Assembly (NCBI RefSeq): GCF_008364795.1
Contig: NZ_VTTM01000016.1
Coordinates: 101,496 to 165,495 of the forward strand
DNA from: Azospirillum oryzae
GTDB lineage: Bacteria > Pseudomonadota > Alphaproteobacteria > Azospirillales > Azospirillaceae
Length of the DNA stretch: 64,000 nucleotides
Reading direction: 5' to 3'
Each line of letters begins with the position of its first letter. Position 1 is the first letter of the stretch. The translations under genes were made by a program, and so were the position numbers. Below, in pieces: positions 1 to 9,109 of the stretch. Below the pieces are notes generated by a model that searched no databases, was not told where the DNA came from, and worked only from the letters and a program-made list of their open reading frames with translations.

Positions 1-575
1 TGCTGGCGGCGCTGGTGCTGACCATGATCGCCTGCATCGTTCTGGGAACCGGCCTGCCGACCACCGCCAACTACATCATCACCGCGTCGATCGCCGCGCC
101 GGCTCTGCTCACCATGGGCGTGCCGCTGATGGTCAGCCACATGTTCGTCTTTTATTTCGGCATCATGGCCGACCTGACCCCGCCGGTGGCCCTGGCGGCC
201 CTGGCGGCCTCGTCGATCTGCAAGGCCGATCACATGAAGATCGGCTGGATCGCGACGCGGGTGGCGATGGCGGGCTATGTCGTTCCCTTCATGGCGGTCT
301 ACGACCCGGCTCTGGTTCTGCAGACCGGGGACTGGCTGGCGGTGGCCTATGTGTTCGTCAAGGCCTGCCTCGCCATCGCCCTGTGGGGAGCCGCAACCAT
401 CGGCTTTTTCTGGACATCGCTGCCGCTGGTCGCCCGGGCCTATGCCGCTTTGACAGCCTTCCTGTTCGTGGTGGCCTTGCCGCTGACGGACGAGGCCGCC
501 TTCGTCATGACCGGCATGTTCCTGCTGTGGCAGCACCGGCGCCGCAGCATGCCGACCGCAGCCGCCGTCTCGTAG
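1..575 (+). CDS. TRAP transporter fused permease, C-terminal part (5' truncated by window edge)
   Basis: This is the end of the large membrane subunit of a tripartite ATP-independent periplasmic (TRAP) transporter, which imports organic acids or similar solutes using an ion gradient. The reading frame is open from base 3 and has no credible start inside the window, so the gene begins upstream. About 190 residues are visible. They contain several hydrophobic spans and the stretch GTGLPTTANYIITASIAAPAL followed by ADLTPPVALAA, which is typical of the DctM half of fused 4TM-12TM permeases of the TAXI type. The DUF1850 gene 3 bp downstream supports that subtype. The substrate cannot be told from this fragment. 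Confidence 0.85.
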   Translation, partial: LAALVLTMIACIVLGTGLPTTANYIITASIAAPALLTMGVPLMVSHMFVFYFGIMADLTPPVALAALAASSICKADHMKIGWIATRVAMAGYVVPFMAVYDPALVLQTGDWLAVAYVFVKACLAIALWGAATIGFFWTSLPLVARAYAALTAFLFVVALPLTDEAAFVMTGMFLLWQHRRRSMPTAAAVS

Positions 576-578
576 TCC

Positions 579-956
579 GTGGCCGGTCTCTGCCTGTTCA
601 CCCTCGGCGGCGCGCTGCTGGCGTCGCTGCCGGGGACTCAGTTCACCCTGTCCTGGACCCACTCCATCGAGAAGACGGAGTGGCAGGAGAGCTGGACGGT
701 CGAAGCCGGCCGGCTGCGCCCGACCGAGGCCCGCATCCGCGGCACCGGCGCCGGGATGGAGCCCGGCCCCGACGCCCGGCTGACCGCCGACGGCTGGATG
801 GCGTGGGCGCCCGATCTGCCGCCGCAGGACGGCGTCACGCTGGCGGCGTCGGGCTTTACCGGGGAGCACCGGCTGTGCGCCGGGGCGGACTGCCGGCCGC
901 TGTCGGGCTGGACCGGGGTGAAGGATCAACCGGTGGCGATGCGGGCCTGCCCATAG
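579..956 (+). CDS. DUF1850 domain protein, TRAP-associated
   Basis: A 125-residue protein starting at GTG, 3 bp after the TRAP permease stop, so it is almost certainly co-transcribed and translationally coupled. It begins with a hydrophobic segment (LCLFTLGGALLASLPG). This is followed by the DUF1850 hallmark FTLSWTHSIEKTEWQESW and a GxxMEP-like region (GTGAGMEPGP). DUF1850 proteins are usually encoded beside TAXI-type TRAP permeases, but their biochemical role is unknown. A role in assembling or assisting the transporter is inferred from gene order only. Confidence 0.8.
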   Translation: MAGLCLFTLGGALLASLPGTQFTLSWTHSIEKTEWQESWTVEAGRLRPTEARIRGTGAGMEPGPDARLTADGWMAWAPDLPPQDGVTLAASGFTGEHRLCAGADCRPLSGWTGVKDQPVAMRACP

Positions 957-1071
957 GCCGTGCCCGCCCCCCGCCTACGAAAGTTCGTGCGGCCGGAGCC
1001 CCTTCCGGCTTGGCTTACGCTGCCTCAATCCGCATACTCCCGTTCCTTTCGTCAGCCTACCATCCGGACCG

Positions 1072-2562
1072 ATGATCAATTCCCCCACGCACCAACGCCG
1101 TTCATCCCTCCTTCCGGCCGTCCTCGGCGCGGCGCTCGCCGTCGGCGGCGTGCTGCTGGGCACACATGGGGTTCAAGCGGCGGAGGTGGCGGCGGAGGTT
1201 GCCCATGGCGGCGTGCCGCATCTGGACGGACGGCTGCTGAGTGCCGCCTGGGTGGTGCCCTTCGCCGGGATCCTGCTGTCGATCGCGCTGTTCCCGCTGC
1301 TGGCGCCGATGGTCTGGCACCATCATTTCGGCAAGATCTCGGCCATCTGGGCGCTGGCCTTCCTGGTGCCCTTCGCCGCGACCTTCGGGGTCGACCTCGC
1401 GACCTACGAGCTGCTGCACACGGTCTTGCTGGAATACATCCCCTTCATCGTGCTGCTGACCGCGCTGTTCACGGTGGCGGGCGGGGTGCGGCTGACCGGA
1501 TCGCTGGTGGGAACGCCGGCGGCCAACACGGTCGGGCTGGCACTGGGAACGGTGCTGGCGAGCCTGATGGGTACCACCGGCGCCTCCATGCTGCTGATCC
1601 GCCCGCTGCTGCGCGCCAACGAACACCGGCGCCACAAGGTCCACACCGTCGTCTTCTTCATCTTCCTGGTGTCGAATGTCGGCGGATCGCTGACCCCGCT
1701 GGGCGACCCGCCGCTGTTCCTCGGCTTCCTGAAGGGCGTCGATTTCTTCTGGCCGACGGTCCATCTGATCGGGCCGATGGCCTTTCTGTCGGGCCTGCTT
1801 CTGGTGATCTATTTCGTGCTGGACCTCGTCCTGCACACCCGCGACCCCGGCAAGCACCCGCTGATCGAGGGCGTTCACGAACGCGAGCCGATCCGCATAG
1901 AGGGCAGCGTCAACCTGCTGCTGCTGGTCGCCATCATCGGTGCGGTGCTGCTGAGCGGCGTCTGGCATCCCGGCGTGGGCGTCACGCTGTACCATGTGAC
2001 GGTGTCGCTGGAGACCATCGTATCCAACCTGCTGCTGCTGGGCATCACAGGCCTGTCGCTGACCCTGACCAGCAAGCAGAGCCGCCGCCTGAACGGTTTC
2101 AGCTGGGGCCCGATCCTGGAGGTGGCAAAGCTGTTCGCCGCCATCTTCCTGACCATCATCCCGGCCATCGCCATCCTGAAGGCCGGCACCGACGGCGCGC
2201 TGGGCGCCATCATCTCCGCGGTGAACGAGGGTGGGAAGCCCAACCCCGCCGCCTATTTCTGGGCGACCGGCATCCTGTCCAGCTTCCTCGACAACGCCCC
2301 CACCTACCTGATCTTCTTCAACACCGCCGGCGGCGATGCCAAGATGCTGATGAGCGACCTGTCGCTGACGCTGACCGCCATTTCCGCCGGCGCGGTGTTC
2401 ATGGGTGCCAACAGCTATATCGGCAACGCCCCCAACTTCATGGTCAAGGCGATCGCGGAGGAGCGGGGCGTCGCCATGCCCAGCTTCTTCGGCTATATGG
2501 CCTGGTCCTGCGGAATCCTGGTGCCGCTGCTGGGCCTGACCACGCTGGTCTTCTTCCTGTGA
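1072..2562 (+). CDS. Sodium:proton antiporter / CitMHS_2-type ion transporter
   Basis: A 496-residue inner-membrane protein with about 11-12 hydrophobic spans. An N-terminal segment ending near VQAAE may be a signal or first span. The block SNVGGSLTPLGDPPLFLGFLKGV and the later FLDNAPTYLIFFN are characteristic of the ion transporter superfamily, in the group annotated as sodium:proton antiporter or putative citrate transporter (CitMHS_2, related to NhaD and ArsB). It probably exchanges Na+ for H+ or moves a carboxylate; the sequence does not decide which. It stands alone, with 115 bp before it and about 250 bp after it. Confidence 0.8.
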   Translation: MINSPTHQRRSSLLPAVLGAALAVGGVLLGTHGVQAAEVAAEVAHGGVPHLDGRLLSAAWVVPFAGILLSIALFPLLAPMVWHHHFGKISAIWALAFLVPFAATFGVDLATYELLHTVLLEYIPFIVLLTALFTVAGGVRLTGSLVGTPAANTVGLALGTVLASLMGTTGASMLLIRPLLRANEHRRHKVHTVVFFIFLVSNVGGSLTPLGDPPLFLGFLKGVDFFWPTVHLIGPMAFLSGLLLVIYFVLDLVLHTRDPGKHPLIEGVHEREPIRIEGSVNLLLLVAIIGAVLLSGVWHPGVGVTLYHVTVSLETIVSNLLLLGITGLSLTLTSKQSRRLNGFSWGPILEVAKLFAAIFLTIIPAIAILKAGTDGALGAIISAVNEGGKPNPAAYFWATGILSSFLDNAPTYLIFFNTAGGDAKMLMSDLSLTLTAISAGAVFMGANSYIGNAPNFMVKAIAEERGVAMPSFFGYMAWSCGILVPLLGLTTLVFFL

Positions 2563-2809
2563 CGGTCCCAATTCTGTAACAGCCCGCAACGAAACCAATC
2601 GTCACCTTCTACCGTTAACCCGCGATGGGGCCGCCTTTCCGTCCGCAATCGGACGGGTGCGCGCGGCGTAACGGCTGGAGGGTGAAGTGGTTTCGAAGGG
2701 TCTCGGCTGGAACACGGGTGCGGGCTTCAAGGCGGGGCAGCCGATGGCTGCGCGCAGGCAAATTCCATCGGGGCAGGTACCATCGGTCTGAGCGGCCGGA
2801 GCCTGCGCC

Positions 2810-3964
2810 ATGAGAACGCAGACCAACCCCGGCCACCTCCATTCCCTGACCCCGTTGCGCGGCATCGCGGCCTTGTGGGTGGTGCTGTACCATTACAGTT
2901 TCCAGTATTTCCCCAACCTGCATCCCGACAGCTACACGCATCTGGTGCAGAAGGGCTATCTGGCCGTCGACCTGTTCTTCATGCTCAGCGGCTTCGTGCT
3001 GACGCATGTCTATCACGACACCTTCAGCCGGTCGGTCGGCGACAAATACTGGAGCTTCCTCAGGGCGCGCGTCGCCCGGCTTTACCCGCTGCATCTCGCG
3101 GTCCTGCTGCTGTTCGTGGCGACGGCGCTGGCCGTCCGCACGGTGGAATATGCCGCCACCGGCAGCTTCCCGGCGATCCCGCTGAAAGGGGCGGAATCGG
3201 TCGGCGCGCTGGTCGCCAACCTGTTCATGCTCCAGGGCCTGTATGCCAGCATGCTGAGCTGGAATTACCCGGCCTGGTCGATCAGCCTGGAGTTCATGGC
3301 CTATCTGGTCTTCCCCTTCGCGCTGCCCTTGGTCTGGCGGGCCGGCGGGCGGACGCAGGCGCTGATGGCGGCCGGTGCGCTGGCGACGCTCTGCCTGCTG
3401 GCCTGGGCGACGCAGGACAATCTGAACCAGTGGGACGGGCCGCAGACCCTGCTGCGCTGCCTGCCGGAGTTCCTGCTGGGCACGCTGCTCTACAGCGCCT
3501 TCCGCAGCGGGCTTGCCGCTTCGCTGCTGTCCAGCGACCTGACGATGGCCGGCGTCGTTCTGGCGATCCTGCTGCTTCTGCACGCCGGCGGTCCGGACCT
3601 GCTGGCGGTGCCGCTGTTCGCCCTGCTGATCCTGGCGGCGGTCGCCAATCGGGGCCGGGCCGCGGCTGCCTTGAATGTCCGGCCATTGGTGTGGTTGGGC
3701 GACGTGTCCTATTCGCTCTACCTGATCCACGGCTTCGTCGAATATGCCACCACAAGGGTGCTGGGGCTGGGGCTCGGCATCTACGACCGCAAGGCGCTGC
3801 CGGGCGGTTGGTCGATGGCGCTGCTGGTGGCGATGGTGACGGCCTGCCTGCTGATGGCCGGCCCGGCCTATCGCCGGATCGAGGTGGGCGGCCGGCGCCT
3901 TCTACGGGAGGGGCCGAGCGTCGGCCGGCTGACGCTGGCAGCGGCGGGGCGGCGGGCGGATTGA
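2810..3964 (+). CDS. Acyltransferase 3 family membrane protein
   Basis: A 384-residue integral membrane acyltransferase of the Acyl_transf_3 (OafA/NodX/ExoZ-like) family. These enzymes transfer acetyl or similar groups to cell-surface sugars. The family signatures are visible: LTPLRGIAALWVVLYHYSF at residues 10-28, with the conserved R and H, and a DLFFMLSGFVLTHVY segment around residue 55. About ten hydrophobic helices follow, with YSLYLIHGFVE near residue 303. There is no glycan operon around it, so its acceptor cannot be named. The Pel locus lies 25 kb away and a link would be speculation. It is convergent with the efflux operon. Confidence 0.85.
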   Translation: MRTQTNPGHLHSLTPLRGIAALWVVLYHYSFQYFPNLHPDSYTHLVQKGYLAVDLFFMLSGFVLTHVYHDTFSRSVGDKYWSFLRARVARLYPLHLAVLLLFVATALAVRTVEYAATGSFPAIPLKGAESVGALVANLFMLQGLYASMLSWNYPAWSISLEFMAYLVFPFALPLVWRAGGRTQALMAAGALATLCLLAWATQDNLNQWDGPQTLLRCLPEFLLGTLLYSAFRSGLAASLLSSDLTMAGVVLAILLLLHAGGPDLLAVPLFALLILAAVANRGRAAAALNVRPLVWLGDVSYSLYLIHGFVEYATTRVLGLGLGIYDRKALPGGWSMALLVAMVTACLLMAGPAYRRIEVGGRRLLREGPSVGRLTLAAAGRRAD

Positions 3965-3978
3965 CACGGAACTTTGCC

Positions 3979-4013
3979 AAAAAAATGCGCCCGGGGCAGA
4001 TGCCGCCGGGCGC
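3979..4013 (-). terminator. Rho-independent terminator, minus strand
   Basis: On the minus strand an 8-bp stem GCGCCCGG/CCGGGCGC (4013-4006 with 3994-3987) is followed by ATTTTTTT (3986-3979). It lies about 130 nt beyond the RND permease stop. It may end the efflux operon, or a separate short transcript (see findings). Confidence 0.75.
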
Positions 4014-4106
4014 GAAGGTACAGTACGAAAGAGGATCATCAGCAATGATGATGCAATCGGGAGATCGATTGTGGCGCTACCCTGTCACGGCTCGTGCGTG
4101 CGCCCC

Positions 4107-4120
4107 TTGACCGTGGTCAA
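4107..4120. promoter_or_regulatory. Orphan FNR/NnrR-type palindrome
   Basis: TTGACCGTGGTCAA matches the TTGAC-N4-GTCAA form of the boxes in front of nor and nirK in this window. It sits in the convergent gap between the acyltransferase and the RND permease, with no gene start nearby. No good -10 element is seen at the expected distance on either strand. Confidence 0.5.
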
Positions 4121-4142
4121 GCTTGAGCGAAAGAGTAGGGCA

Positions 4143-7100
4143 TCAATCCCCCAGCGCCGGCCTCGGCAGCGCGCCGTTCATCCCGTCGTCCTCCACCTCC
4201 TCCGTCTCCGGCCGGGGGACGCGGAACCATGCCGCGTAGAGCGCCGGCAGGAAGAAGATCGTCAGCACGGTGGCGCCGGCCAGACCGCCCATGATGGCGA
4301 CCGCCATCGGACCCCAGAAGACGCTCTGGGTCAGCGGGATCATGGCCAGGATGGCGGCGGCGGCGGTGAGCGCGATCGGGCGGGCACGGCGGACCGTCGC
4401 CTCGACGATGCTGTCCCAGCGTGACCGGCCGCTGCGGATGTCCTGTTCGATCTGATCGACCAGGATGACCGAGTTGCGCATGATGATGCCGGCCAGCGCG
4501 ATGACGCCCAGCATGGCGACGAAGCCGAAGGGCAGGTTGAACAGCAGAAGTGAGGCGGTGACGCCGATCAGACCCAGCGGCGCCGTCAGCAGCACCATGA
4601 ACACGCGCGAGAAGCTCTGCAACTGCAGCATCAGCGTGGTGACCATGATCAGCAGCATCACCGGCATCATGGCGTTGATCGAATCCTGGCCCTTGGCGCT
4701 CTCCTCGATGGCGCCGCCCATGGTGATGGCGTAGCCGTCGGGAAGGGTGGTGCGCAGCGCGTTCAACTGGGCGTTCAGCTGGGTGCTGACAACCGGAGCC
4801 TGCAGGCCGCCGGTGACGTCGCCCTTGACCGTCATCGTCGTCTCACGCGCCCGGCGCCACAGCACAGGCTCCTCAAGCTCGTAGCGGACGCTGGCGACCT
4901 GGCTGAGCGGTACGGTGGTGCCGCGGCTGGTGCGGATGTTCAGCTCGCCCAAGCGCGACAGATCCATCCGCTCTTCCGGCGTGGTGCGCAGCAGGACGCC
5001 GATTAGCTCCGTGCCCTCGCGGTACTGGGTGACGGACATGCCGTTCAGCAGCAGTTGCAGGGCGTTGGACAGGTCCTGCTTCGACACGCCCAGCGCGCGC
5101 GCCTTGGCGGTGTCCACCTCCAGCCGGACGCGCTTCGACAGCTCGTCCCAATCCAGATGGACGTTGGCGGTGTTGGGATGGCCGCGCATGGTGTCGCGCA
5201 CCTGATAGGCGATCTTACGGATGGTCGCCGGGTCCTCGCCGGTGACGCGGAACTGCACCGGATAGCCGACCGGCGGCCCGTTCTCCAGCCGGCTGATGCG
5301 GACGCGGGCGGCGGGGTAGTCGGCCTCCAGCGTCGGCTCCAGCCGCTGCATGAAATGTTCGCGCTCCTCCAACCCCTTGGTCATCACCATGAACTGGGCG
5401 AAGTTGGCGGTCTCCAACTGCTGGTCGAGCGGCAGGTAGAAGCGCGGCGAGCCGCCGCCGGTGTAGGCGACCCAGTAATCCACGTCCGGGTCCTTGGCCA
5501 GCACCGCCTCCATCCGCTTCACCTCGGCGGCGGTCGCCTCGAAGGAGGAACCTTCGGCGAGACGGATGTCGATCAGCAGTTCCGGCCGGCTGGCCGACGG
5601 GAAGAACTGCTGCTGGACATGGCTGAAGCCGATCAGCGCGGTGACGAAGGCAGCCACCGTCACGCCGATGGTGATCCAGCGCGCCCGCACGCACGCCTCG
5701 ATCATGCCGCGCAGGATGCGGTAGGCGCGGGTGTCGTAGATGTCCAGTTCATGCCCGTCCGGCACCACATGCTTGGGCTTGGGCAGCAGCAGCCAGCCGA
5801 GATAGGGGGTGAAGATCACCGCCACCACCCAGGACAGCAGCAGCGACAGCGCCACCACCCAGAAGATCGAGTTGGTGTATTCGCCGGCGGCCGACGCCGC
5901 GAATCCGACGGGCACGAAGCCGGCGGCGGTGACGACGGTGCCGCTCAGCATCGGGAAGGCGGTCGAGGTGTAGGCGAAGGCGCCGGCCTTCAGCCGGTCC
6001 CACCCCTGTTCCATTTTCACCACCATCATCTCCACCGCGATGATGGCGTCGTCGACCAGCAGGCCGAGCGCGATGATGAGGGCACCCAGCGAGATGCGCT
6101 GCAGATCGATGTGCAGAAGCTGCATCGCCACCAGCGTCATCGCCAGCACCAGCGGCACCGCCAGCGCCACGACGATGCCGGTGCGCCAGCCCAGGCTGAC
6201 GAGGCTGACCAGGATGACGATGCCCAGCGCTTCGGCCAGCGATTCCATGAACTCGCCGACCGAATGCTCCACCACCTTCGGCTGGTCGGCGACCTGCGCC
6301 ACCTCCAGCCCCGCCGGCAGTTCGGCGCGGATCTTCTCCATCGCGGATTCCAGCTGTTCGCCCAGCTTCAGGACGTTGCCGCCCTTTGCCATCACCACGC
6401 CGATGCCGATGGCGTCGCGACCGTTGTAGCGCAGGGTGTAGCGCCGCGGCTCGACATAGCCGCGCTTGACCTCCGCCACGTCGCCGATGGTCAGCAGCCG
6501 GCCGCCGCTTTCCACCGGGATCGCGCGCACCGCGGCGGCGGTGTCGAGCCCGAGGTCGAGGCGGACATAGACCCGCTGCGATCCGGTATCGACGTCGCCC
6601 GACGCGGCGATGGCGTTCTCGCGCTGCAGGGCCTGGATCACCGATTCCACCGGCAAGCCGAAGCTGGCGAGCCGCTGGCTGGAGATCTCGACATAGACGC
6701 GCTCCTCCTGCGGGGCGATCAGGTCGATCTTCTCGACGCCCGGCAGCTTCAACAGGCGGGCGCGCGCCTGCTCGGCCACCTTCTTCAGCTGGGCCGGGGT
6801 GAAGTCATCGCCCATGAAGGCATAGATGGCGGAATAGACGTCGCCGAACTCGTCGTTGAAGAAGGGGCCGACCACCCCGTCGGGCAGGGTGTAGCGGATG
6901 TCGCCGATCTTCTTGCGCACCTGATACCACAGGTCCGGCACCATCTTCGGCGGGGTGTAGTCCTTCAGCTGGACGAAGACCACCGACTCGCCGGGCTTGG
7001 AATAGCTGCGGGCGACGTCGTAATAGGGCACCTCCTCCAACTTCTTCTCGATGCGGTCGGTGACGAACTGTTCGACCTCGCGCGCGGTGGCGCCCGGCCA

Positions 7101-7265
7101 TTGGGTGCGGACCACCATCACCTTGAAGGTGAAGGACGGGTCTTCCGCCCGGCCCAAGGTTTTGTAGGCGAGAGCACCGGCCAGCACGCTGGCGAGCATC
7201 ATGAACAGCACCAGCGTGCGGTGAGCCAGCGCCCAGGCCGATAGGTTCATCCGGGAGTGGTTCAT
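4143..7265 (-). CDS. RND-family efflux permease (AcrB/MexB-like)
   Basis: A 1040-residue inner-membrane pump of the resistance-nodulation-division superfamily, driven by the proton gradient. A first helix lies at about residues 13-34. Two large periplasmic loops and two sets of six helices follow, which is the normal length and plan. In the fourth helix the proton-relay pair is present in GLLVDDAIIAVE, and GATAREVEQFVTDRIE near residue 55 is a typical N-terminal porter motif. Divergence from AcrB suggests the broader efflux group near TriC/VexF; the substrate is unknown. Its ATG overlaps the adaptor stop (ATGA), so the two are co-translated. No outer-membrane channel gene is adjacent. Control is probably by the divergent TetR protein. 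Confidence 0.92.
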   Translation of the reverse strand: MNHSRMNLSAWALAHRTLVLFMMLASVLAGALAYKTLGRAEDPSFTFKVMVVRTQWPGATAREVEQFVTDRIEKKLEEVPYYDVARSYSKPGESVVFVQLKDYTPPKMVPDLWYQVRKKIGDIRYTLPDGVVGPFFNDEFGDVYSAIYAFMGDDFTPAQLKKVAEQARARLLKLPGVEKIDLIAPQEERVYVEISSQRLASFGLPVESVIQALQRENAIAASGDVDTGSQRVYVRLDLGLDTAAAVRAIPVESGGRLLTIGDVAEVKRGYVEPRRYTLRYNGRDAIGIGVVMAKGGNVLKLGEQLESAMEKIRAELPAGLEVAQVADQPKVVEHSVGEFMESLAEALGIVILVSLVSLGWRTGIVVALAVPLVLAMTLVAMQLLHIDLQRISLGALIIALGLLVDDAIIAVEMMVVKMEQGWDRLKAGAFAYTSTAFPMLSGTVVTAAGFVPVGFAASAAGEYTNSIFWVVALSLLLSWVVAVIFTPYLGWLLLPKPKHVVPDGHELDIYDTRAYRILRGMIEACVRARWITIGVTVAAFVTALIGFSHVQQQFFPSASRPELLIDIRLAEGSSFEATAAEVKRMEAVLAKDPDVDYWVAYTGGGSPRFYLPLDQQLETANFAQFMVMTKGLEEREHFMQRLEPTLEADYPAARVRISRLENGPPVGYPVQFRVTGEDPATIRKIAYQVRDTMRGHPNTANVHLDWDELSKRVRLEVDTAKARALGVSKQDLSNALQLLLNGMSVTQYREGTELIGVLLRTTPEERMDLSRLGELNIRTSRGTTVPLSQVASVRYELEEPVLWRRARETTMTVKGDVTGGLQAPVVSTQLNAQLNALRTTLPDGYAITMGGAIEESAKGQDSINAMMPVMLLIMVTTLMLQLQSFSRVFMVLLTAPLGLIGVTASLLLFNLPFGFVAMLGVIALAGIIMRNSVILVDQIEQDIRSGRSRWDSIVEATVRRARPIALTAAAAILAMIPLTQSVFWGPMAVAIMGGLAGATVLTIFFLPALYAAWFRVPRPETEEVEDDGMNGALPRPALGD

Positions 7266-8380
7266 CGTGCCGGCTCCGTCCAGACGCGGACCTTCTGGCC
7301 GGCGTCGAGCTTGTGCACACCGGCGGTGACGACGCGCTCGCCGTCCTTCAGCCCACCGCCGATCAGGGCGAGGTCGCCGGCATAGGCCGCGACGGTGACC
7401 GGGCGAAGCTCCAGCCGGTCGTCCGGCGCCGAAAGCACCCAGACCGCCGGCGTTTGCTCGCGCTGGGTCAGCGCGCTGAGCGGCAGGCGGGCGACCGGGG
7501 CGCCATGGTCGGCGGCGGCGGTGACCGTGGCGGTCATGCCGAGCTGAACCGTCGGTGGCGCATCGATCAGCGCGATCTTCGCCTGGAAGGTGCGGGTCGC
7601 GGCGTCGGCGCTGGGCGAGACCTCACGCAGGGTGCCGGCGATGCTCTGGCCGGAATGGGACCACAGCTCGACCGACAGCTTCTGGCGGGGCAGGGTGGCG
7701 ACGCTCTGTTCGGGGATGTTCGCCACCGCTTCCATCGCGCCCAGCCGGGCGACGCGCAGGGCGGTCTGGCCGGCTGCCACCACCTGTCCCGGCTCGATCA
7801 GCGTCGCGGTGACGATGCCGGCCTCGTCCGCCACCAGCGTGGCATATTGGGCGGAGTTGTTGAGGACGCGCAGCTGCGCCTCCTGCTCCCGCACCTTGGA
7901 GTCGGCCTTGTCCAGCGTGGTCTTGCGGCGGTCGTATTCCTGGCGCGTCGTCCATTCGCCCTGGCGCAGGCTGGCGTAGCGCTGGAAATCGCTGCGGGCG
8001 TTGGCCGCGTCGGCCTGGGCGGAGGCGAGCTGCGCCTGGGCGGCGCGAATCTGCAGCTGCAGGTCGGTCGGATCCAGGCGGGCGAGCGGCATGCCGGGTT
8101 CGATGCGGGTCCCGACCTCCACCAGCCGGGCGGTCACCTTGCCGCCGACGCGGAAGCCGACATCGGCCTCCACCCGCGGGCGGATCACCGCCGGATAGCG
8201 CACGCTGTCGACCAGCGGTTCCAGTGCCACGGTGGCGACGCGGACCGGCCGCGCCTCTCCTTCCGCCGGGGTCGAAGCGGACTGCGTTTCATTGCAGCCG
8301 GCGAGCAGGCCCGCCACCGTCAGCAGCGCCGTTGTCGCCATGACGGCGGACGCAAGCCGCCTTTCGCGGAATCGGGCCAT
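7262..8380 (-). CDS. RND efflux periplasmic adaptor (membrane fusion lipoprotein)
   Basis: A 372-residue membrane-fusion protein that bridges the RND pump to an outer-membrane channel. The N-terminus has a lipoprotein signal ending in the lipobox LLAGC, so it should be lipid-anchored. The barrel-sandwich (lipoyl) halves and an alpha hairpin (LQIRAAQAQLASAQADAANARSDF region) follow, as in AcrA/MexA. The ATG at 8380 is preferred because GGGGAG lies about 7 nt upstream; a GTG at 8395 would add five residues. The stop overlaps the permease start by 4 nt. Confidence 0.9.
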   Translation of the reverse strand: MARFRERRLASAVMATTALLTVAGLLAGCNETQSASTPAEGEARPVRVATVALEPLVDSVRYPAVIRPRVEADVGFRVGGKVTARLVEVGTRIEPGMPLARLDPTDLQLQIRAAQAQLASAQADAANARSDFQRYASLRQGEWTTRQEYDRRKTTLDKADSKVREQEAQLRVLNNSAQYATLVADEAGIVTATLIEPGQVVAAGQTALRVARLGAMEAVANIPEQSVATLPRQKLSVELWSHSGQSIAGTLREVSPSADAATRTFQAKIALIDAPPTVQLGMTATVTAAADHGAPVARLPLSALTQREQTPAVWVLSAPDDRLELRPVTVAAYAGDLALIGGGLKDGERVVTAGVHKLDAGQKVRVWTEPAR

Positions 8381-8403
8381 ACCACGTCTCCCCACTGGAC
8401 TGG

Positions 8404-8467
8404 ACTGTATCGTACTGCTACCGTCCTACTCCGGCACCCATCCCACGTCAAGAGTGAACGGTACAGT
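8404..8467. promoter_or_regulatory. Candidate TetR operator half-sites in divergent promoter
   Basis: The 90-bp gap between adaptor and regulator carries ACTGTATCGT (8404-8413) and, in inverted orientation, ACGGTACAGT (8458-8467). These match as reverse complements at 9 of 10 positions. Placement between the divergent genes fits autoregulation and repression of the pump. The sites are inferred, not proven. Confidence 0.4.
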
Positions 8468-8470
8468 TCA

Positions 8471-9103
8471 GTGCAGTCATCGGAGCAAAAAACGTCTCAT
8501 CCGCCCGCGTCCCATGATGCGAAGGCGGAACAGATCGTCGCAGCCGCGCGGGAGGTGTTTCTGGAGCTTGGCTATGCCGCCACGTCGATGGATCAGGTGG
8601 CGCAGCAGGCGCGGGTGTCCAAGACCACCCTCTACACCCGCTTTCCGTCGAAGGAGGAGCTTTACACCGCGGTGATCTCCGCCGAATGCGAACGGCGCGG
8701 CCTGCGCTTTTCGCCGGAGATGTTCGATCGCATGCCGTTGCGCGACGTCCTGGTCCAGGTCGGCCGCCGCTTCACCGACCTGCTCTGGTCGGATGCGGCG
8801 ATCCGCGTCCATCAGGCGGTGGTGGGGGAGGCGACGCGGATGCCGGTCGCCGCCCAGCTCTATTTCCAGGCGGGGCCGGAGCAGGGCATCGCCAATTTCG
8901 TCGCCCTGTTCACCCGCTTGGCAGAGCGCGGGGTGATCGTCACCGACGACCCGGCCTTCGTCGCCCGGCAGTTCCTGGCCGCCATGCAGGGCGGCGCCTA
9001 TTGCCAGCTGGTGCTCGGCCTCTGCCCCGCACCGACGGAGGAGGAGCGCCACGCCTTCGTCGACAAGGCGGTGGACCTGTTCCTGCGCGGCCTCACCGCT
9101 TGA
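8471..9103 (+). CDS. TetR/AcrR family transcriptional regulator
   Basis: A 210-residue one-component repressor. The N-terminal helix-turn-helix is clear (AAREVFLELGYAATSMDQVAQQARVSKTTLYTRFPSKEELY split around residue 30-60). A C-terminal TetR_C-type ligand domain follows, containing the segment MQGGAYCQLVLG. The GTG at 8471 is the last possible start before the DNA-binding domain, and no strong ribosome site precedes it. Divergent from the RND operon, it most likely represses the pump and itself. The inducer is unknown. Confidence 0.88.
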   Translation: MQSSEQKTSHPPASHDAKAEQIVAAAREVFLELGYAATSMDQVAQQARVSKTTLYTRFPSKEELYTAVISAECERRGLRFSPEMFDRMPLRDVLVQVGRRFTDLLWSDAAIRVHQAVVGEATRMPVAAQLYFQAGPEQGIANFVALFTRLAERGVIVTDDPAFVARQFLAAMQGGAYCQLVLGLCPAPTEEERHAFVDKAVDLFLRGLTA

Positions 9104-9109
9104 GCCGCC

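Noticed and set aside
957..1071. Terminator between DUF1850 and the antiporter gene
   Set aside because: GCCGGA and TCCGGC can pair near 992-1012 but no T-run follows; too weak to call.
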